From NCBI GenBank assembly GCA_947632215.1, contig CANROJ010000020.1:1-33290 (forward strand): 33,290 bases of DNA, written 5' to 3'. Below are positions 8,997-17,511 of this stretch, piece by piece; positions within the stretch are counted from its first letter, which is position 1, and each line of letters begins with the position of its first letter. A program made the translations under genes and the position numbers. The stretch is from an uncultured Flavobacterium sp. Lineage in GTDB: Bacteria > Bacteroidota > Bacteroidia > Flavobacteriales > Flavobacteriaceae. Under the pieces are notes generated by a model. That model made no database searches and had not been told where the DNA came from. It was given only the letters and a program-made list of their open reading frames with translations.

Positions 8997-9110
8997 TAGG
9001 CTAATTTCTAGTTCCTTGTAAAAGTAGAACGAAGTTATACAAGCTTTTAAAATATTTTGAGCTCGGGGTTGCCGAGCTCATTTTTTTATAATTAATCCTA
9101 TTTCTGTGGA
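8997..9110 (-). mobile_element. Probable IS3-family 3'-end remnant behind dnaB
   Basis: Read on the reverse strand, codons before the hairpin give NRINYKKMSS, which resembles the end of an IS3-type transposase (RI-x-x-K-MSPVQYR). The hairpin 9058-9080 corresponds to the MSPVQYRAH codons with losses. Bases 8997-9050 share TAGGCTAAT, then GAACnAAGT, TACAA and CTTTTAAA in the same order with 23740-23784 behind lon, as expected for the outer end of the same element. Only the last fragment survives. Confidence 0.45.
9058..9087 (+). terminator. Terminator behind dnaB
   Basis: A 9-bp perfect stem, TGAGCTCGG (9058-9066) with CCGAGCTCA (9072-9080), a 5-base loop and seven T's directly after. It sits 97 bases past the dnaB stop and probably derives from an insertion-sequence end. 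Confidence 0.85.
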
Positions 9111-9588
9111 TATTAGAGTATTTATTACTCTTTTGGGTGTTGAGTAATTAGTACTAAGGAGTTATATTTATTTACCTATAATACCTTAGAATTCATTGCC
9201 AAGTTAAGTTTTGTTATTCTAGATTTTCTAGGTAGTTTACTTGGTTTAAGATGCTTTGTTTTGGATTATATTATATTGCTTTTGAGCTAGTAGTTATGAT
9301 CTTGTTTGTAATGATAGATTAAAAACAAGCTTGTGGCCAAGAACTTCTTATTGTTGTATTGGGTAATATTTTGAACCAAGTATTTAAGAAAAAATCATGT
9401 TTTAAAAATTGACATTAAGTTTTAAAACCTAAGTCCTAGTTAGGGTACTACAAGTTAAGTTATCTCTATGGAATCTATTGCTGGGTTTCTAAGTTTTTAA
9501 GTGTTTTATTTTAAAATTTCCTCTTATTAATATACACCAGGGATATTTATGCTTTGCCCAATACTGATTGTCTTTTGATTCTCTATTT

Positions 9589-9625
9589 AAAAAAATACCC
9601 CAAAGAGCATAATGCCTTTGGGGTA
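9589..9625 (-). terminator. Terminator of the LUD-cdsA-psd-ACBP-sod operon
   Basis: A 10-bp perfect stem, TACCCCAAAG (9596-9605) with CTTTGGGGTA (9616-9625), is followed on the reverse strand by seven T's (A-run at 9589-9595). A second perfect 8-bp palindrome (9629-9646) lies between it and the sod stop codon. Confidence 0.88.
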
Positions 9626-9647
9626 GGTCTAATGAATGTTCATTAGC

Positions 9648-10403
9648 TTATTTTTTTATATATTGTTCATTTGCATATTGCCAATTCAGATGATTTAAAC
9701 ACTTGTCAATATAAGTTTTGGCATCATTTGGATAAGTTGATATATATGCATGTTCCCAAAGGTCTATTGCTAAAAGTATAGTGCTTCCTGGATTAGTAGT
9801 CAACGGATTTTGGTTAAAAGCAGTGTAAACTATCTCTAGGCTATTATTAGGCCTTTTAATGAGCCAAGTCCATCCTGAACCAGTATTGGATAGAGCAATT
9901 TGTTTAAATTGCTTATTAAAGTTATCTACCGTTCCATAAGTATTCTCTATAGCTTGTAATATTTGTTCTTTAGGCTGAGTTTGATTTACAGGATCTAAGC
10001 TTTTCCAATAAATATTATGGTTGTAGTAAGCGCTACTGAGCTCTTTTATTTCTTGGTTATCTTGTTTTGCTTTTTTGATTATATCTACAATATCTTCTTT
10101 TTCAAATTCTGTATTGTGAATAGCGGTATTTAACGCGTTAGCGTACGATAAATGGTAGTTTTGATAATGTGTAAAAGCAGTCTTTGGATCTACAATATTA
10201 AATTCTATAAAGTCATAGGATAATCCTGGCATATCAAAAGGCCCTTGTAAGGTTCTAATATTAGTTGGATCAGGAAATTGTGACTTTTCGATTATAAAGT
10301 ATTCTCTCTCTGGAATCTCAATCTCATTTAAATTTTCTTTCTCACTGCAACTTAGTCCAATACAAGATAAAATAAGTAAAACAAAGAAATGCTTTTTTTT
10401 CAT
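9648..10403 (-). CDS. Lipoprotein Fe/Mn superoxide dismutase
   Basis: A 251-residue protein that converts superoxide to oxygen and peroxide, here predicted outside the cytoplasm. Residues 1-19 form a lipoprotein signal ending IGLSC. All four metal ligands are visible: His in TAFTHYQNYHLSYANALN, His in YYNHNIYW, and Asp and His in DLWEHAY. The GSGWTWL core motif is present. The hydrogen-bonding Gln appears in the later position (FNQNPL, as in MnSOD ANQDSP), and the FeSOD Gln position holds Ala, so manganese is the likelier metal. The length is ~50 residues above the usual ~200 because of the signal and an N-terminal spacer. It is the last gene of a tight operon, one base after the acyl-CoA-binding protein gene. 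Confidence 0.9.
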   Translation of the reverse strand: MKKKHFFVLLILSCIGLSCSEKENLNEIEIPEREYFIIEKSQFPDPTNIRTLQGPFDMPGLSYDFIEFNIVDPKTAFTHYQNYHLSYANALNTAIHNTEFEKEDIVDIIKKAKQDNQEIKELSSAYYNHNIYWKSLDPVNQTQPKEQILQAIENTYGTVDNFNKQFKQIALSNTGSGWTWLIKRPNNSLEIVYTAFNQNPLTTNPGSTILLAIDLWEHAYISTYPNDAKTYIDKCLNHLNWQYANEQYIKK

Positions 10404-10404
10404 T

Positions 10405-10674
10405 TTAATCGTTGTTATCTAAAATTTGCTTTGCTAGTTTTATATATTCCTCTTTAGCTTGAGTTGTTGTTAAATGGCTTACTTGTGTCCAAGCATTAAA
10501 TTTAAACGCTTTTTTCAAATTACCTGACATATCTTCAAAGTCTTTATGACTAAGACCGTTTGTGGCTTGTTTATAATAGGCATATATTCTAAGCATTACG
10601 TCAGGAGCAAGGTTAATCGCTTCATTGGAAATTCGAATATATGCTTCGTGAAATTCTTTATCTAAAGTGTCCAT
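10405..10674 (-). CDS. Acyl-CoA-binding protein
   Basis: An 89-residue protein covering the whole four-helix ACBP fold. The family signature is clear: LRIYAYYKQATNGL, then KKAFKFNAWTQVSHLTTTQAKEEYIKLAKQIL, containing the Tyr and Lys residues that hold the CoA head group. It binds long-chain acyl-CoA in the cytoplasm and presumably buffers or delivers it for lipid synthesis or breakdown. A GTG at 10677 directly abuts the psd stop, but the ATG at 10674 is the more likely start. It lies between psd and the SOD gene with 1-3 bases on each side, so it is part of the phospholipid operon. Confidence 0.93.
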   Translation of the reverse strand: MDTLDKEFHEAYIRISNEAINLAPDVMLRIYAYYKQATNGLSHKDFEDMSGNLKKAFKFNAWTQVSHLTTTQAKEEYIKLAKQILDNND

Positions 10675-10677
10675 CAC

Positions 10678-11328
10678 TTATTTACCTACAATTTGAGTTA
10701 TATTTCCGATTGCCTTTTGTTGTAGGACAACCTCTACATCTGTTCCTAATGGCAGATATAAATCCACTCTTGAACCAAATTTAATAAATCCTGCATCGTC
10801 TCCTTGTTCAACACTTTGTCCGACTTCTGCATAATTTACAATTCTTCTAGCAAGTGCGCCTGCTATTTGACGATACATTATCTCACCAAATACAGGGTTT
10901 TCTATCACAACAGAGGTTCTTTCGTTTTCTTCACTAGCTTTTGGGTGCCATGCTACTAAGTATTTTCCAGGATGGTATTTACTATACTTTACTATCCCAC
11001 TAAGTGCATATCGTGTAACATGAACATTTATTGGAGACATAAAGATTGAAACCATTAGTCTTTTGTCTTTAAAATACTCTGGTTCGTAAACTTCTTCTAT
11101 TACCACTACTTTACCATCCACTGGGGCTATTATAGTGTTGTCATTAGGGGTGATACTTCTTTCAGGATTTCTGAAAAATTGAAGTACCAGGATTAATAAA
11201 ATCAATACAATTGATTGTATGATCATTCTAAGCCATGGCGTAGCAATGAAAAAATCTGCTGCAACTATTAATATAGTTGCTACTACTAAAGAGTAAAAAA
11301 TAATTTTAGTTCCTTCTTTGTGAAACAT
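10678..11328 (-). CDS. psd: Phosphatidylserine decarboxylase, short type
   Basis: A 216-residue membrane-bound pyruvoyl enzyme that makes phosphatidylethanolamine from phosphatidylserine. Two hydrophobic segments near residues 10-45 anchor it; the catalytic part includes APVDGKVVVIEE, FMSPINVHVTRYALSG and the C-terminal FGSRVDLYLP, where self-cleavage between Gly and Ser creates the pyruvoyl group. Its size and motif place it with the short form seen in Bacteroidetes and archaea rather than the ~320-residue enterobacterial enzyme. It starts two bases after cdsA, which supplies CDP-diacylglycerol to the same pathway. Confidence 0.95.
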   Translation of the reverse strand: MFHKEGTKIIFYSLVVATILIVAADFFIATPWLRMIIQSIVLILLILVLQFFRNPERSITPNDNTIIAPVDGKVVVIEEVYEPEYFKDKRLMVSIFMSPINVHVTRYALSGIVKYSKYHPGKYLVAWHPKASEENERTSVVIENPVFGEIMYRQIAGALARRIVNYAEVGQSVEQGDDAGFIKFGSRVDLYLPLGTDVEVVLQQKAIGNITQIVGK

Positions 11329-11330
11329 GA

Positions 11331-12119
11331 TTATAATATTTGAAAAATTATATACAAAAATGGGGCTACAAATATAACGCTATCTAAGCGATCTAGGATA
11401 CCTCCGTGACCTGGCATTATATTTCCACTGTCTTTTACTTTAGCCATTCTTTTAAAGTGAGATTCTACTAGATCTCCTATTGTACCAAAAATTCCCACAA
11501 AAATAGCACTACTTATCCAAATTGTAATAGAAAAAAAAGTAAAAAATTGACTAAGTACAATTCCCGCTATAATACTGAAGAAAATACCACCTAAAAATCC
11601 TTCTATTGTTTTCTTTGGAGATATTCTTTCTAGAAGTTTTGTTTTACCAAAACTCTTACCTACTAGGTATGCGAAAGTGTCGTTACTCCAAATAAGGATG
11701 AAAATACCTATAATTACCCATGGAGTATATCCTTGGTTAGTGAAAGGCATGTATAATAAACAAAGAAAAGGGGCTATAATATAACCTATAAAAATGATTA
11801 GCTTAATTATAAAAGACCGATTTGGTTGTGATTTAGCGAATAACTCTACCATTAAGGCCAATAGTACCAATACTGAAAAGCTTGCTATAAGGAATATTGG
11901 AATATCTTGTTTGGCGAAAAAGTAAATCGCTAATACACCTAAAGTTAAGACTAACGATAAGACTTTAGAGAAGTTTACTAATTTAGCGAATTCATAAGCT
12001 GCAACAAGCATAAAAAAACTAAAAAGTATTTCGAATGAAATACTTGAAAATAATGTTGCCCCTATTAATAGTACTATGTAAATAGCACCTGAAATGGCAC
12101 GTGTAAGAGTTTCTGACAT
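11331..12119 (-). CDS. cdsA: Phosphatidate cytidylyltransferase
   Basis: A 262-residue inner-membrane enzyme that makes CDP-diacylglycerol from phosphatidic acid and CTP. About eight membrane segments are visible. The family signature lies near the C-terminus: FKRMAKVKDSGNIMPGHGG followed by ILDRLDSVIF, with the metal-binding Asp residues. It sits one base after the LUD gene and two bases before psd, matching consecutive steps of phospholipid synthesis. Confidence 0.95.
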   Translation of the reverse strand: MSETLTRAISGAIYIVLLIGATLFSSISFEILFSFFMLVAAYEFAKLVNFSKVLSLVLTLGVLAIYFFAKQDIPIFLIASFSVLVLLALMVELFAKSQPNRSFIIKLIIFIGYIIAPFLCLLYMPFTNQGYTPWVIIGIFILIWSNDTFAYLVGKSFGKTKLLERISPKKTIEGFLGGIFFSIIAGIVLSQFFTFFSITIWISSAIFVGIFGTIGDLVESHFKRMAKVKDSGNIMPGHGGILDRLDSVIFVAPFLYIIFQIL

Positions 12120-12120
12120 G

Positions 12121-12732
12121 TTATAAATCTTCTAGGAGTAATAAGTATAGGTTTTTAGGAGTCCTACCATAACTTAAAAAATCACTTTCTACCACAGATG
12201 GTTTAAAACAATTAAATGCGGTAATATTACTAGGTAAGCAGCTTCCATATTTTTTCTTTATTTCTCTTAAACCATCACTTTTAGTTTTAGTGATTTGACT
12301 TGTTTTAGCTAATACTACAATGTTGGTTGGTAAGTGAGTTGCTTTATTGTCTTTTAATTGACGATCAGAAAAAAGAATTGCCCCATCATCGGCTATTAAA
12401 CTTTCACATGAAGCGATAAAGAAAGCAGGTTCTTTTACGTTTTTAAAATTCACGTTGTTTTCCTCTAGTAAGGTATGAATTGCTATTTCGTGTGTTAGAG
12501 CATCTGTTTCAAACCAGTCATTTTCCATAAGAATATTTACGAAAGTTTCGTCAAGTTCATCTTTGGAATCACAATATAAAAACTTTCCACCATTATTAGT
12601 GAAATTAATAGTGAATAGTTCGTCCACAGGAGTTTCCTTAGGCGGTAGATATTGACCTCTGCTATCCTTAGCAGACGCCAAGCTCTCTGGGGGGCTTTGA
12701 AAAATTCTTATTAGCTTCTTAAAAAAACTCAT
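12121..12732 (-). CDS. LUD-domain protein (LutC/YkgG-like)
   Basis: A 203-residue cytoplasmic protein. The second half has the LUD pattern: ALTHEIAIHTLLEENNVNF, ACESLIADDGAILFS, LPTNIVVLAKTSQI and the closing GRTPKNLYLLLLEDL. Relatives such as LutC take part in lactate oxidation with LutA and LutB, but those genes are absent here, and the position directly before cdsA is known to me from other Flavobacteriia, so a role in lactate use should not be assumed. It is the first gene of the lipid operon, with a promoter overlapping the ftsH terminator. Confidence 0.75.
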   Translation of the reverse strand: MSFFKKLIRIFQSPPESLASAKDSRGQYLPPKETPVDELFTINFTNNGGKFLYCDSKDELDETFVNILMENDWFETDALTHEIAIHTLLEENNVNFKNVKEPAFFIASCESLIADDGAILFSDRQLKDNKATHLPTNIVVLAKTSQITKTKSDGLREIKKKYGSCLPSNITAFNCFKPSVVESDFLSYGRTPKNLYLLLLEDL

Positions 12733-12774
12733 ACGAATATGATAGAGGTGTCTTTAATAAATTAGTTTAATAGT

Positions 12775-12803
12775 CAAAGATAAAAAAAAACTTAACTTAA
12801 AAC
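12775..12803 (-). promoter_or_regulatory. Promoter of the LUD-cdsA-psd-ACBP-sod operon
   Basis: On the reverse strand TATCTTTG (12782-12775) is a perfect -7 box, 42 bases before the LUD start. A GTTT about 17 bases upstream is a weak -33 box. The box directly abuts the T-run of the ftsH terminator. Confidence 0.5.
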
Positions 12804-12823
12804 ATGTTTAAGTTAAGTTTTTT
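12782..12823. terminator. Bidirectional terminator behind ftsH
   Basis: A perfect palindrome with 12 bp in each arm (12791-12802 or so with 12807-12817, centre ACATGT), flanked by nine A's on the left and six T's on the right. It separates ftsH from the LUD operon. Confidence 0.85.
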
Positions 12824-12850
12824 AGTTTATAGGCTAAGCTAAGCTTAATG

Positions 12851-14896
12851 TTATGCTAAGTCTTGTGGTTGTCTATCGGTGTCTGTAGAATCTGAAGCGA
12901 TTGTACCAGTGGTATCTACTGTTTGCTCTTGTGATTCTTTTTCTTGTTCAACGATATTTTCTACATCAAGAATTTCTTGTTCAATTTCTTTGTCAAAAGG
13001 TCTTTTACCAAAGATAGCTTCTAGGTCTTTTTGGAAAATCACTTCTTTTTCACAAAGTAAGTCTGCAAGTTGGATTAATTTATCCTTATGCTCTGTCAAA
13101 ATATTTTGTGCTCTTTCGTATTGTCCTTCGATTAACTTAGAAATTTCTTTATCTATTAGTAATGCAGTTTCATCCGAATAAGGTTTAGCAAAGTTGTACT
13201 CACTTTGACCTGATGAATCGTAATAAGTTATGTTTCCTAATTTATCGTTAAGTCCATAAATAGTAACCATTGCTTTAGCTTGCTTGTTTACTTTTTCAAG
13301 ATCGCTTAATGCCCCAGTAGAAATTTTGTCAAAAACTATCTTCTCTGCTGCACGTCCACCCATAGTGGCGCACATTTCATCAAGCATTTGCTCTGTACGT
13401 ACTATTTGTCGTTCTGCTGGTAGATACCAGGCAGCTCCTAAACTCTGTCCTCTTGGTACAATAGTTACTTTAACTAATGGCGATGCATGTTCACACATCC
13501 AACTAACTGTTGCGTGTCCAGCTTCGTGTATTGCAATAGCATATTTTTCCTCCGGAGATATAATTTTATTTTTCTTCTCTAAACCTCCGATAATTCTATC
13601 TACAGCGTCTAAGAAGTCTTGCATATCTACTTGAGTTTTGTTTTTTCTAGCAGCTGTTAAAGCAGCTTCGTTACAAACATTAGCAATATCCGCTCCAGAG
13701 AATCCAGGAGTTTGTTTAGCAAGGAAATCTATATCTAAGTTATCTACTTTCTTAATTTTTCTTAAGTGTACATGGAAGATAGCTTCTCTTTCTTTAACAT
13801 CTGGAAGGTCAACATAAATTTGACGGTCAAATCTTCCTGCACGTAAAAGCGCTTTATCTAAGATTTCAGCTCTATTGGTGGCCGCTAGTACTATTACGTT
13901 TGTATTAGAACCAAAACCATCCATCTCGGTTAGTAATTGGTTTAAGGTATTCTCTCTTTCATCATTCGATCCAGAGAAGTTACTCTTACCACGTGCTCTA
14001 CCTACTGCATCAATTTCATCAATAAAAATGATTGCAGGTGATTTTTCTTTAGCTTGTTTAAATAAGTCACGTACTCTTGAGGCACCAACTCCTACAAACA
14101 TTTCAACAAAGTCAGATCCTGATAAAGAGAAGAAAGGCACTTTAGCCTCTCCTGCTACCGCTTTAGCTAAAAGAGTTTTACCTGTTCCAGGAGGACCTAC
14201 AAGTAGAGCTCCTTTTGGTATCTTACCACCGATGCTAGTATATTTTTCAGGGTTTTTTAGGAATTCAACGATTTCAACAATCTCTTCTTTAGCTCCTTCT
14301 AAACCAGCTACATCTTTGAAAGTTACTTTTATATCATTTTTTTCATCAAATAATTTTGCCTTTGACTTTCCAATAGAGAAAATTTGTCCTCCACCGCCTC
14401 CAGCGCCTCCACCTGACATTCTTCGCATCATAAATAACCAGAATCCAATTAAGATAACTATTGGTAGAAAACTAAATAATATATCTCCCCAGTTACTTTC
14501 TGGTTCAGAGTTAAATTCTGTCAACTTGTCATTGTTGACGGCTTGATCTAATTTTTCTTGTAAAATCTTTGGATCCCCAATGTCTGTTATATATTGAGGA
14601 CTGTTGGTATCTCTACTACCTAACATTGACTTCTTTTGAAGTTTTTCGAATTCAGGTAATTGTAAGGATTCCTTATTTAGATATACTTTAGCTACACTTC
14701 TATTAAAGTCTACTTTCTCGATATATCCTTTCTCTAGATATTCGTATAATTTAGATAGACTAAGTTGACGAGAGTCACCAAAGCCATTTCCACTGCTTAA
14801 AAGTTGTATAACCAAAATAATCACAATAACGCTTCCGTATAGGACCCAAGGGTTAAATTTCGATTTATTTGGTTTTGGTTTCATATTTCCTGCCAT
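12851..14896 (-). CDS. ftsH: ATP-dependent zinc metalloprotease FtsH
   Basis: A 681-residue inner-membrane AAA+ protease that degrades damaged membrane proteins and short-lived regulators. Membrane segments lie at about 18-36 and 137-156 on either side of a periplasmic domain. The AAA domain has Walker A GPPGTGKT, pore motif [14 protein letters not shown], Walker [12 protein letters not shown] and the arginine-finger region [15 protein letters not shown]. The peptidase has zinc motif HEAGH and the third ligand Asp in [11 protein letters not shown] Gly-rich GGGAGGGGG follows the second membrane segment, and the C-terminal 30 residues are acidic and Gln/Thr-rich. It starts 15 bases after rsfS and ends before a strong terminator. 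Confidence 0.98.
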   Translation of the reverse strand: MAGNMKPKPNKSKFNPWVLYGSVIVIILVIQLLSSGNGFGDSRQLSLSKLYEYLEKGYIEKVDFNRSVAKVYLNKESLQLPEFEKLQKKSMLGSRDTNSPQYITDIGDPKILQEKLDQAVNNDKLTEFNSEPESNWGDILFSFLPIVILIGFWLFMMRRMSGGGAGGGGGQIFSIGKSKAKLFDEKNDIKVTFKDVAGLEGAKEEIVEIVEFLKNPEKYTSIGGKIPKGALLVGPPGTGKTLLAKAVAGEAKVPFFSLSGSDFVEMFVGVGASRVRDLFKQAKEKSPAIIFIDEIDAVGRARGKSNFSGSNDERENTLNQLLTEMDGFGSNTNVIVLAATNRAEILDKALLRAGRFDRQIYVDLPDVKEREAIFHVHLRKIKKVDNLDIDFLAKQTPGFSGADIANVCNEAALTAARKNKTQVDMQDFLDAVDRIIGGLEKKNKIISPEEKYAIAIHEAGHATVSWMCEHASPLVKVTIVPRGQSLGAAWYLPAERQIVRTEQMLDEMCATMGGRAAEKIVFDKISTGALSDLEKVNKQAKAMVTIYGLNDKLGNITYYDSSGQSEYNFAKPYSDETALLIDKEISKLIEGQYERAQNILTEHKDKLIQLADLLCEKEVIFQKDLEAIFGKRPFDKEIEQEILDVENIVEQEKESQEQTVDTTGTIASDSTDTDRQPQDLA

Positions 14897-14911
14897 GAAA
14901 AATAATTTTAA

Positions 14912-15283
14912 TTAGTATTGGCTATCAATTGTGGTGATTTTAGCATCTCCCCATAAGTTTTCTAGTTTGTAATATCCGCGAATATTTTTTTGGAAAATAT
15001 GCACTACTACGTTAACATAATCCATCAATACCCATTCTGAGCTAACTTCACCCTCTACATGCCAAGGTTTATCGTGTAATTCTTTAGAAACAACTCGTTG
15101 AACAGAGTTAGAAATAGAATTTACTTGGGTGTTTGAATTACCCTCGCAGATAATAAAATAATCGCAAGGTGTATTATCGATGTGTTTCAAATCAATAATT
15201 GTAATATTTTCACCTTTCACTGCTTCAATACCTTTGATAATATTAGCAATTAATTCGTCGTTGTTAATTTGTTTGTCTGCCAT
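14912..15283 (-). CDS. rsfS: Ribosomal silencing factor RsfS
   Basis: A 123-residue RsfS/Iojap protein that binds ribosomal protein uL14 and blocks joining of the subunits during starvation. Family features are GENITIIDLKHIDNTPCDYFIICEGNSNTQV and, later, WVLMDYVNVVVHIFQKNIRGYYKLENLWGDA. Length and order fit the family. It is transcribed away from birA and forms a two-gene unit with ftsH. TATATTTG on the reverse strand (15348-15341) is a candidate -7 box, without a clear -33 box. Confidence 0.95.
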   Translation of the reverse strand: MADKQINNDELIANIIKGIEAVKGENITIIDLKHIDNTPCDYFIICEGNSNTQVNSISNSVQRVVSKELHDKPWHVEGEVSSEWVLMDYVNVVVHIFQKNIRGYYKLENLWGDAKITTIDSQY

Positions 15284-15290
15284 TTATTTT

Positions 15291-15323
15291 TTTTCTGCGA
15301 ATTTTCGCGATTGATTATATTTG
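15291..15323 (+). promoter_or_regulatory. Candidate birA promoter
   Basis: TTTT at 15291-15294, 21 bases, then TATATTTG at 15316-15323. The spacer is at the long end and the -33 box is imperfect; the -7 box is exact. It lies between divergent rsfS and birA. Confidence 0.45.
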
Positions 15324-15383
15324 TTCATTAAATTTGGTCTCAAATATAGTGAATCACTTTAGATTTGTCTATAATTATTTAAT

Positions 15384-16115
15384 ATGAATATAATCAAACT
15401 CGATGCCATAGGTTCAACAAATACTTATTTAAAGGAACTTTCGGCTGTTAGTAAACTCCCAAACTTGACTGTTGTTGTTGCAAACACACAGTATGCTGGA
15501 CGTGGGCAAAGGGGGACAAAATGGGAAGGTGAAAAAGATAGTAGTCTTACTTTTAGTGTGTTAGTGAAAGATGTTCTATGTGATATTAGTCAAATATACG
15601 ATTTAAATATTCTTACTACCCTTAGTGTTTTACAAGGAATATCTAAGTTATCTAAAATAAGATTATCTATTAAATGGCCTAACGACATTATGGCAGATAA
15701 TAAGAAAATTTGTGGCATTTTAATTGAAAATAGTATCAAGTCATCCGATCAAGTTCAAAGTATTATAGGAATTGGAATCAATGTTAATCAAACTAGCATG
15801 AGGGAGCTGCCTAATGCAAGTTCTCTTTTTTTATTAGAATCAAAGTACTTTGATAAAGAAGTTATTTTGCAATGCGTTTTGGATCAACTAGAGAATAATC
15901 TTGCTATATTAAAGCAAGGTAATATTGGTCTTTTGTGGCAGCAATATCATGAGAATTTGTTTAAGATTAATCAATGCTGTGACTTTGAGTTGCCTGATCA
16001 AAGTTGTTTCAAAGGAGTTATTAAAGGCGTTTCTTCTACTGGACAATTACAAGTTTTAAACCAAGATGAGCAAATAAAAGAGTTTAGCCTTAAAGAGGTT
16101 AAATTATTGTATTAA
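15384..16115 (+). CDS. birA: Biotin--[acetyl-CoA-carboxylase] ligase
   Basis: A 243-residue enzyme that activates biotin as biotinyl-AMP and attaches it to the carrier subunit of acetyl-CoA carboxylase. Visible are GSTNTYLKEL near the start, the biotin-binding loop GRGQRGTKWEG, KWPNDIM and KICGILIE. The C-terminal domain (~195-243) is the short SH3-like cap. There is no N-terminal DNA-binding domain, so it cannot act as a repressor as E. coli BirA does. It is a single-gene unit ended by a bidirectional hairpin. Confidence 0.95.
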   Translation: MNIIKLDAIGSTNTYLKELSAVSKLPNLTVVVANTQYAGRGQRGTKWEGEKDSSLTFSVLVKDVLCDISQIYDLNILTTLSVLQGISKLSKIRLSIKWPNDIMADNKKICGILIENSIKSSDQVQSIIGIGINVNQTSMRELPNASSLFLLESKYFDKEVILQCVLDQLENNLAILKQGNIGLLWQQYHENLFKINQCCDFELPDQSCFKGVIKGVSSTGQLQVLNQDEQIKEFSLKEVKLLY

Positions 16116-16144
16116 AAAAGCCATCTTAATACAGAATGGCTTTT
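16114..16144. terminator. Shared terminator of birA and msrB
   Basis: A 9-bp stem, AAAAGCCAT (16116-16124) with ATGGCTTTT (16136-16144), lies between convergent birA and msrB and carries A's and T's on the two sides. It can serve both genes. Confidence 0.8.
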
Positions 16145-16151
16145 GTGAAAA

Positions 16152-16649
16152 TTATTCTTTAGGATGGAACTTTAAAGAAGTTGAATTCATACAATATCTA
16201 TCTCCTGTAGTTTCATTTGGGCCATCATCAAAGACATGACCTAGGTGTCCATTGCAATTAGAACAGATAACTTCGGTTCTAATCATTCCATGACTATTAT
16301 CTTTTATATACTTTACAGATCCTTTAATTGCTTGATCAAAAGAAGGCCAGCCACAGTGAGCATCAAATTTTGTTTCAGAATCAAACAATTTTGCATCACA
16401 GCCAGCACAGTGATAAGTTCCTTCTTGGTAAAAATCATTATATTGTCCAGTAAAAGGACGTTCTGTACCTTTTTGTCTAAGTACATAGTATTGTTCAGGC
16501 GTTAGAGTTTCAGCCCATTGTTGTTCTGTAGTATTGGCGTCTTTTTTCATGTGATTAAATTTTTTATGACTATTCTGATTTTGACATCCCCATGTGGTTA
16601 TACTCATTAGCAGAAATAGATATAATATTTTTTTTAAGGTGTTATGCAT
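16152..16649 (-). CDS. msrB: Lipoprotein methionine-R-sulfoxide reductase
   Basis: A 165-residue MsrB with a lipoprotein signal (ITTWGC, Cys at ~22), so it should repair oxidised methionine outside the cytoplasm. The domain covers ~42-163: zinc cysteines in CAGC and [24 protein letters not shown], and the catalytic Cys in [11 protein letters not shown]. Its start codon lies 8 bases inside the end of the upstream hydrolase gene, so the two are coupled. The electron donor for an exported MsrB is not evident nearby. Confidence 0.94.
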   Translation of the reverse strand: MHNTLKKILYLFLLMSITTWGCQNQNSHKKFNHMKKDANTTEQQWAETLTPEQYYVLRQKGTERPFTGQYNDFYQEGTYHCAGCDAKLFDSETKFDAHCGWPSFDQAIKGSVKYIKDNSHGMIRTEVICSNCNGHLGHVFDDGPNETTGDRYCMNSTSLKFHPKE

Positions 16650-17511
16650 CTTTAATAAAATCTTTCATTTGTTCAATTACTTTTCTATCTCCAAGGATTT
16701 TTCTATGACCAAGGCCTTCTGTGATTATTAATTTGGCATTAGGTTGAGCCTTTTTAATTTGATATGCAGCCTTTACAGGTACATCATAATCTACTGAATC
16801 ATGTATGACAAGCAAAGGTATATCTATTTGTTTAGCTTTGTTATGCACACAGTAACTACTCATTTTTTGATTAAATTGTTTCTCAAAATTGTTTTTGATT
16901 AACTCTGCTATCTCAGGTTTAAGTTCTATTTGTTTTACAAAGTCTTCAATTACGTCCTCTACAACATCTCCACTTCCGATGATAATGGCTTTATTTACTT
17001 TCAAACCTTTAACAATAGCATTAATAGTTGTCATACCACCTAAGGAATGACCTATTACGAGATCAAAAGGACCAAATTGTTGTTCAACTTCCATTGTACT
17101 TGCAATGAATTGAGTCAGGTCAGTTTTTGTTCTAGGACTTTTTCCATGACCAGGAGCATCAAATGCTACTACGTCATAGTCTTGTTTAGTAAGCATGTTA
17201 GCAATAGTTACTAATTGCGTAGCTCTACCATTCCAACCATGTATAAGAAGAGCTTTCTTATTAGCCGCTTTATTTGTGCCATATTGATATACGTAAATAT
17301 CTTTATTTAATTCTGGTATAGTTATGCGAGAAATAATACTTTTTTCTAGCATTTCTTTTTCGCGTTTAGGAGCTTTAAACTTAATAGGGGAAACAAATAA
17401 GTTTTGAGCGAACTTGGAGGCCCAATTCTTGGAAAAAAATTGTAAAAATTTCCCGATTAATCTAATGGACTTTGGAACCTCTAAAGATTGCTTAGGTTTT
17501 GGAGTATTCAT
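16642..17511 (-). CDS. Alpha/beta hydrolase
   Basis: A 289-residue soluble hydrolase. Motifs: oxyanion-loop HGWNGR (~91-96), DAPGHGKSP, nucleophile elbow GHSLGG (Ser ~155), acid Asp in [10 protein letters not shown] and the catalytic His in GLGHRKIL near the C-terminus. The triad is therefore complete. The substrate cannot be told; the overall shape suggests an esterase or lipase-like enzyme. The N-terminal ~65 residues before the fold are basic. It is the first gene of a two-gene unit with msrB. Confidence 0.88.
   Translation of the reverse strand: MNTPKPKQSLEVPKSIRLIGKFLQFFSKNWASKFAQNLFVSPIKFKAPKREKEMLEKSIISRITIPELNKDIYVYQYGTNKAANKKALLIHGWNGRATQLVTIANMLTKQDYDVVAFDAPGHGKSPRTKTDLTQFIASTMEVEQQFGPFDLVIGHSLGGMTTINAIVKGLKVNKAIIIGSGDVVEDVIEDFVKQIELKPEIAELIKNNFEKQFNQKMSSYCVHNKAKQIDIPLLVIHDSVDYDVPVKAAYQIKKAQPNAKLIITEGLGHRKILGDRKVIEQMKDFIKDA

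Larger units (their letters stand above)
8962..9647. other. 686-base gap between dnaB and the sod gene
   Basis: At the left it contains the dnaB 3' region with an IS-like end and hairpin (8997-9087), and at the right the terminator of the sod operon (9589-9625). Between about 9110 and 9585 I see only AT-rich sequence with stops in all frames and no recognisable gene; it may be worn-out insertion-sequence DNA, but I could not identify protein motifs there. Confidence 0.5.

Noticed and set aside
13875..14546. 223-codon forward frame opposite ftsH
   Set aside because: It is antisense to conserved ftsH codons, has low-complexity composition and no recognisable motifs.
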